Source: Zea mays (taxonomy: Eukaryota; Streptophyta; Magnoliopsida; Poales; Poaceae). From it: DNA of 64,000 nucleotides. This document shows positions 58,089 through 64,000 of the stretch, piece after piece; within the stretch, counting starts at the first letter, position 1; every line of letters begins with the position of its first letter. Below the pieces are notes generated by a model. That model was not told where the DNA came from and did no database searches. It saw only the letters and a program-made list of their open reading frames with translations. The stretch spans positions 1 through 64,000 of the forward strand of contig NW_023366878.1 in assembly GCF_902167145.1 (NCBI RefSeq), written 5' to 3'. Position numbers and translations under genes: made by a program.

Positions 58089-61000
58089 TATTGAAAATGG
58101 TCGCTCATGGCTATTTTCGGCAAAAATGGGGGTTGTGTGGCCATTGATCATCGACCAGAGGCTCATACACCTCACCCCACATATGTTTCCTTGTCGTAGA
58201 TCACATTCTTGGATTTCTGGTGGAGACCATTTCTTGGTCAAAAATCCGTAGGTGTTAGCCTTCGATATTATTGAAAATGGTCATTCATGGCTATTTTTGA
58301 CAAAAATGGGGGTTGTGTGGCCATTGATCTTCCACCAGAGGCTCATACACCTTACCCCACATATGTTTCCTTGCCATAGATCACATTCTTGGATTTCTGG
58401 TGGAGACCATTTCTTGGTCAAAAGTCCTTAGGTGTTAGCCTTCGGTATTATTGAAAATGGTCGTTCATGGCTATTTTCGACAAAAATGGGGGTTGTGTGG
58501 CCATTGATCATCGACCAGACGCTCATACACCTCACCCCACATATGTTTCCTTGCCATAGATCACATTCTTGGATTTCTGGTGGAGACCATTTCTTGGTCA
58601 AAAACTCGTACATGTTAGCCTTCGATATTATTGAAAATGGTCGTTCATGGCTATTTTCGACAAAAATGGGGGTTGTGTGGCCATTGATCATCGACCAGAG
58701 GCTCATAAATCTCACCCCACATATGTTTCCTTGCCATAGATCACATTCTTGGATTTCTGGTGGAGACCATTTCTTGGGCAAAAATCCGTAGGTGTTAGCC
58801 TTCGGTATTATTGAAAATGGTCATTCATGGCTATTTTCGGCAAAATGGGGGTTGTGTGGCCTTGATCGTCGACCAGACGCTCGTACACCTCACCCCACAT
58901 ATGTTTCCTTGCCATATATCACATTTTTGGATTTATGGTGGAGACCATTTCTTGGTCAAAAATCCGTAGGTGTTAGCCTTCGATATTATTGAAAATGGTC
59001 ATTCATGGCTATTTTCGACAAAAATGGGGGTTGTGTGGCCATTGATCTTCGACCAGAGGCTCATACACCTCACTACACATATGTTTCCTTGTCGTAGATC
59101 ACATTCTTGGATTTCTGGTGGAGACCATTTCTTGGTCAAAAATCCGTAGGTGTTAGCCTTCGATATTATTGAAAATGGTCATTCATGGACTATTTTCGGC
59201 AAAATGGGGGTTGTGTGGCCATTGATCGTCGACCAGAGGCTCATACACCTCACCCCACATATGTTTCCTTGTCGTAGATCACATTCTTGGATTTCTGGTG
59301 GAGACCATTTCTTGGTCAAAAATCCGTAGGTGTTAGCCTTCGATATTATTGAAAATGGTCGTTCATGGCTATTTTCGACAAAAATGGGGGTTGTGTGGCC
59401 ATTGATCATCGACCAGAGGCTCATACACCTCACCCCACATATGTTTCCTTGCCATAGATCACATTCTTGGATTTCTGGTGGAGACCATTTCTTGGTCAAA
59501 AATCCGTAGGTCTTAGCCTCTAATATTATTGAAAATGGTCGCTCATGGCTATTTTCGGCAAAATGGGGGTTGTGTGGCCATTGATCGTCGACCAGAGGCT
59601 CATACACCTCACCCCACATATGTTTCCTTGTCGTAGATCACATTCTTGGATTTCTGGTGGAGACCATTTCTTGGTCAAAAATCCGTAGGTGTTAGCCTTC
59701 GGTATTATTGTAAATGGTCATTCATGGCTATTTTCGACAAAAATGGGGGTTGTGTGGCCATTGATCATCGACCAGAGGCTCATACACCTCACCCCACATA
59801 TGTTTCCTTGCCATAGATCACATTCTTGGATTTCTGGTGGAGACCATTTCTTGGTCAAAAATCCGTAGGTCTTAGCCTCTAGTATTATTGAAAATGGTCG
59901 CTCATGGCTATTTTCATAAAAAATGGGGGTTGTGTGGCCATTGATCGTCGACCAGAGGCTCATACACCTCACCCCACATATGTTTCCTTGCCATAGATCA
60001 CATTCTTGGATTTCTGGTGGAGACCATTTCTTGGTCAAAAATCCGTAGGTGTTAGCATTCGATATTATTGAAAATGGTCGTTCATGGCTATTTTCGACAA
60101 AAATGGGGGTTGTGTGGCCATTGATCATCGACCAGAGGCTCATACACCTCACCCCACATATGTTTCCTTGCCATAGATCACATTCTTGGATTTCTGGTGG
60201 AGACCATTTCTTGGTTAAAAACTCGTACGTGTTAGCCTTCGGTATTATTGAAAATGGTCATTCATGGCTATTTTCGGCAAAATGGGGGTTGTGTGGCCAT
60301 TGATCATCGACCAGAGGCTCATACACCTCACCCCACATATGTTTCCTTGCCATAGATCACATTCTTGGATTTCTGGTGGAGACCATTTCTTGGTCAAAAA
60401 TCCGAACGTGTTAGCCTTCGGTATTTTTGAAAATGGTCATTCATGGCTATTTTCGACAAAAATGGGGGTTGTGTGGCCATTGATCATCGACCAGAGGATC
60501 GTACACCTCACTCCACATATGTTTCATTGCCATAGATCACATTCTTGGATTTCTGGTGGAGACCATTTCTTGGTCAAAAATCCGTAGGTCTTAGCCTCTA
60601 GTATTATTGAAAATGGTCGTTCATGGCTATTTTCGACAAAAATGGGGGTTGTGTGGCCATTGATCATCGACCAGACGCTCATACACCTCACCCCACATAT
60701 GTTTCCTTGCCATAGATCACATTCTTGGATTTCTGGTGGAGACCATTTCTTGGTCTAAAATCCGTAGGTGTTAGCCTCTAGTATTATTGAAAATGGTCGC
60801 TCATGGCTATTTTCATAAAAAATGGGGGTTGTGTGGCCATTGATCATCGACCAGAGGCTCATACACCTCACCCCACATATGTTTCCTTGCCATAGATCAC
60901 ATTCTTGGATTTCTGGTGGAGACCATTTCTTGGTCAAAAATCCATAGGTGTTAGCCTTCGATATTATTGAAAATGGTCGTTCATGGCTATTTTCGACAAA

Positions 61001-64000
61001 AATGGGGGTTGTGTGGCCATTGATCATCGACCAGAGGCTCATACACCTCACCCCACATATGTTTCCTTGCCATAGATCACATTCTTGGATTTCTAGTGGA
61101 GACCATTTCTTGGTCAAAAATCCGTAGGTGTTAGCCTTCGGTATTATTGAAAATGGTCGTTCATGGCTATTTTCGACAAAAATGGGGGTTGTGTGGCCAT
61201 TGATCATCGACCAGAGGCTCATACACCTCACCCCACATATGTTTCCTTGTCCATAGATCACATTCTTGGATTTCTGGTGGAGACCATTTCTTGGTCAAAA
61301 ATCCGTAGGTGTTAGCCTCTAGTATTATTGAAAATGGTCGCTCATGGCTATTTTCAAGGTCGCTCATGGCTATTTTCATAAAAAATGGGGGTTGTGTGGC
61401 CATTGATCGTCGACCAGAGGCTCATACACCTCACCCCACATATGTTTCCTTGCCATAGATCACATTCTTGGATTTCTGGTGGAGACCATTTCTTGGTCAA
61501 AAATCCGTAGGTCTTAGCCTCTAATATTATTGAAAATGGTCGCTCATGGCTATTTTCGGCAAAATGGGGGTTGTGTGGCCATTGATCGTCGACCAGAGGC
61601 TCATACACCTCACCCCACATATGTTTCCTTGTCGTAGATCACATTCTTGGATTTCTGGTGGAGACCATTTCTTGGTCAAAAATCCGTAGGTGTTAGCCTT
61701 CGGTAATATTGTAAATGGTCATTCATGGCTATTTTCGAAAAAATGGGGGTTGTGTGGCCATTGATCGTCGACCAGACGCTCATACACCTCACCCCACATA
61801 TGTTTCCTTGCCATAGATCACATTCTTGGATTTATGGTGGAGACCATTTCTTGGTCAAAAATCCGTAGGTGTTAGCCTTCGGTATTATTGAAAATGGTCG
61901 TTCATGGCTATTTTCGGCAAAATGGGGGTTGTGTGGCCATTGATCGTCGACCAGAGGCTCATACACCTCACCCCACATATGTTTCCTTGTCGTAGATCAC
62001 ATTCTTGGATTTCTGGTGGAGACCATTTCTTGGTCAAAAATCCGTAGGTGTTAGCCTTCGATATTATTGAAAATGGTCGTTCATGGCTATTTTCGACAAA
62101 AATGGGGGTTGTGTGGCCATTGATCGTCGACCAGAGGCTCATACACCTCACCCCACATATGTTTCCTTGTCGTAGATCACATTCTTGGATTTCTGGTGGA
62201 GACCATTTCTTGGTCAAAAATCCGTAGGTGTTAGCCTTCGATATTATTGAAAATGGTCGTTCATGGCTATTTTCGACAAAAATGGGGGTTGTGTGGCAAT
62301 TGATCATCGACCAGAGGCTCATACACCTCACCCCACATATGTTTCCTTGCCATAGATCACATTCTTGGATTTCTGGTGGAGACCATTTCTTGGTCAAAAA
62401 TCCGTACGTGTTAGCCTTCGGTATTATTGAAAATGGTCGTTCATGGCTATTTTCGACAAAAATGGGGGTTGTGTGGCCATTGATCATCGACCAGAGGCTC
62501 GTACACTTCACCCCACATATGTTTTCTTGCCATAGATCAGAATCTTGGATTTCTCGTGGAGACCATTTGTTGGTCAAAAATTCGTAGGTGTTAGCCTTCG
62601 GTATTATTGAAAATGGTCGTTCATGGCTATTTTCGACAAAAATGGGGGTTGTGTGGCCATTGATCATCGACCAGACGCTCATACACCTCACCCCACATAT
62701 GTTTCCTTGCCATAGATCACATTCTTGGATTTCTGGTGGAGACCATTTCTTGGTCAAAAATCCGTAGGTGTTAGCCTTCGATATTATTGAAAATGGTCAT
62801 TCATGGCTATTTTTGACAAAAATGGGGGTTGTGTGGCCATTGATCTTCCACCAGAGGCTCATACACCTCACCCCACATATGTTTCCTTGCCATAGATCAC
62901 ATTCTTGGATTTCTGGTGGAGACCATTTCTTGGTCAAAAATCCGTAGGTGTTAGCCTTCGGTATTATTGAAAATGGTCGTTCATGGCTATTTTCGACAAA
63001 AATGGGGGTTGTGTGGCCATTGATCATCGACCAGACGCTCATACACCTCACCCCACATATGTTTCCTTGCCATAGATCACATTCTTGGATTTCTGGTGGA
63101 GACCATTTCTTGGTCAAAAACTCGTACGTGTTAGCCTTCGATATTATTGAAAATGGTCGTTCATGGCTATTTTCGACAAAAATGGGGGTTGTGTGGCCAT
63201 TGATCATCGACCAGAGGCTCATAAATCTCACCCCACATATGTTTCCTTGCCATAGATCACATTCTTGGATTTCTGGTGGAGACCATTTCTTGGGCAAAAA
63301 TCCGTAGGTGTTAGCCTTCGGTATTATTGAAAATGGTCATTCATGGCTATTTTCGGCAAAATGGGGGTTGTGTGGCCATTGATCGTCGACCAGACGCTCG
63401 TACACCACACCCCACATATGTTTCCTTGCCATATATCACATTTTTGGATTTATGGTGGAGACCATTTCTTGGTCAAAAATCCGTAGGTGTTAGCCTTCGA
63501 TACTATTGAAAATGGTCATTCATGGCTATTTTCGACAAAAATGGGGGTTGTGTGGCCATTGATCTTCGACCAGAGGCTCATACACCTCACTACACATATG
63601 TTTCCTTGTCGTAGATCACATTCTTGGATTTCTGGTGGAGACCATTTCTTGGTCAAAAATCCGTAGGTGTTAGCCTTCGATATTATTGAAAATGGTCATT
63701 CATGGCTATTTTCGGCAAAATGGGGGTTGTGTGGCCATTGATCGTTGACCAGAGGCTCATACACCTCACCCCACATATGTCTCCTTGTCGTAGATCACAT
63801 TCTTGGATTTCTGGTGTAGACCATTTCTTGGTCAAAAATCCGTAGGTGTTAGCCTTCGATATTATTGAAAATGGTCGTTCATGGCTATTTTCGACAAAAA
63901 ATGGGGGTTGTGTGGCCATTGATCATCGACCAGAGGCTCATACACCTCACCCCACATATGTTTCCTTGCCATAGATCACATTCTTGGATTTCTGGTGGAG
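58089..64000 (-). repeat. knob180 satellite array, block M (minus orientation)
   Basis: Minus-orientation monomers to the window end. Many carry the CTTGTCGTAGATC variant (plus sense GATCTACGACAAGG). The block contains inverted copies of parts of block J (59167-60303 mirrors 40774-41910; 60755-61620 mirrors 55876-56740), an inverted relative of block I near 61.9-62.9 kb, and a 4516-bp-spaced direct duplication (58.26-59.2 and 62.78-63.7 kb). No gene is present. Confidence 0.95.
58265..59210 (-). repeat. Segment directly duplicated 4516 bp downstream
   Basis: Variants CTATTTTTGACAAAAATGGG, GATCTTCCACCAGAGG, ATCTCACCCC and CATTTTTGGATTTATGGTGG occur in the same order here and at about 62781-63726. 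Offsets are constant at 4516 bp over about 0.95 kb apart from single-base changes such as AAGTCCTTAGG versus AAATCCGTAGG. Confidence 0.8.

Larger units (their letters stand above)
57600..58241. repeat. Palindromic junction region
   Basis: Plus-strand 57600-57839 and minus-strand 58002-58241 are near-identical, including the same orientation switch (TTTTCAATAATACACCTCACC at 57745-57765, reverse-complemented at 58076-58096). The mirror axis is near 57920. The ~160-bp spacer contains a further orientation switch at 57966. Confidence 0.88.

Noticed and set aside
1..64000. CRISPR array
   Set aside because: The repeats are contiguous ~180-bp satellite monomers without unique spacers, in a plant context.
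1..64000. TR-1 knob repeat or CentC centromere repeat
   Set aside because: All satellite examined aligns to the single 180-bp monomer landmarks; no ~360-bp or ~156-bp unrelated unit was seen. A database comparison was not possible.
1..64000. Meiotic-drive genes (kinesin-like) linked to knobs
   Set aside because: No host gene of any kind is present in this window; only satellite and one retrotransposon.

Overview
The window looks like maize-lineage (Zea, possibly Tripsacum) heterochromatin. Apart from one insertion it is built from the ~180-bp satellite I recognise as the maize knob repeat (knob180). About 56.6 kb, roughly 314 monomer-equivalents, is satellite, and both window ends lie inside the array, so this is interior knob DNA. 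I see no host gene, tRNA, rRNA or CRISPR array. No TR-1-type or CentC-type monomers were recognised by eye.

The array is not a uniform head-to-tail ladder. It is split into blocks of alternating orientation (calling 'plus' the strand that reads ACACAACCCCCATTTTTGTC): plus 1-3459, minus 3467-10193, plus 10194-21018, minus 21027-21936, plus 21937-23237, minus 23246-24155, plus 24156-25626, minus 25627-30711, plus 30712-57752 (interrupted by the retrotransposon), minus 57757-57966, plus 57967-58084, minus 58089-64000. Inside the blocks are higher-order duplications of 1661, ~923/1484, 1255, 2219, 2304, 2170, 254 and ~1268 bp, plus long-range direct and inverted segmental copies. Several inversion points show microhomology or a templated filler.

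The insertion at 32026-39405 is a complete, young, gag-only Gypsy-type LTR retrotransposon that I attribute to the maize Zeon (cinful-zeon) family. It has two 636-bp LTRs differing at only two positions, a 5-bp target duplication (one copy with a substitution), a primer-binding site, a polypurine tract, an intact 505-codon gag and no pol. Its 3' half carries a second gene on the opposite strand, with its own TATA box, at least one clear GT-AG intron, a plant 'putative gypsy type transposon' domain and a coiled-coil C-terminal part. In this copy that antisense gene has at least three lesions: two frameshifts and one in-frame stop. An 80-bp tandem repeat lies between the two genes.

The element presumably depends on a pol-encoding partner for reverse transcription and integration. 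The satellite is non-coding. Its long open frames exist because 180 is a multiple of three, so a stop-free monomer stays open through many copies on both strands.
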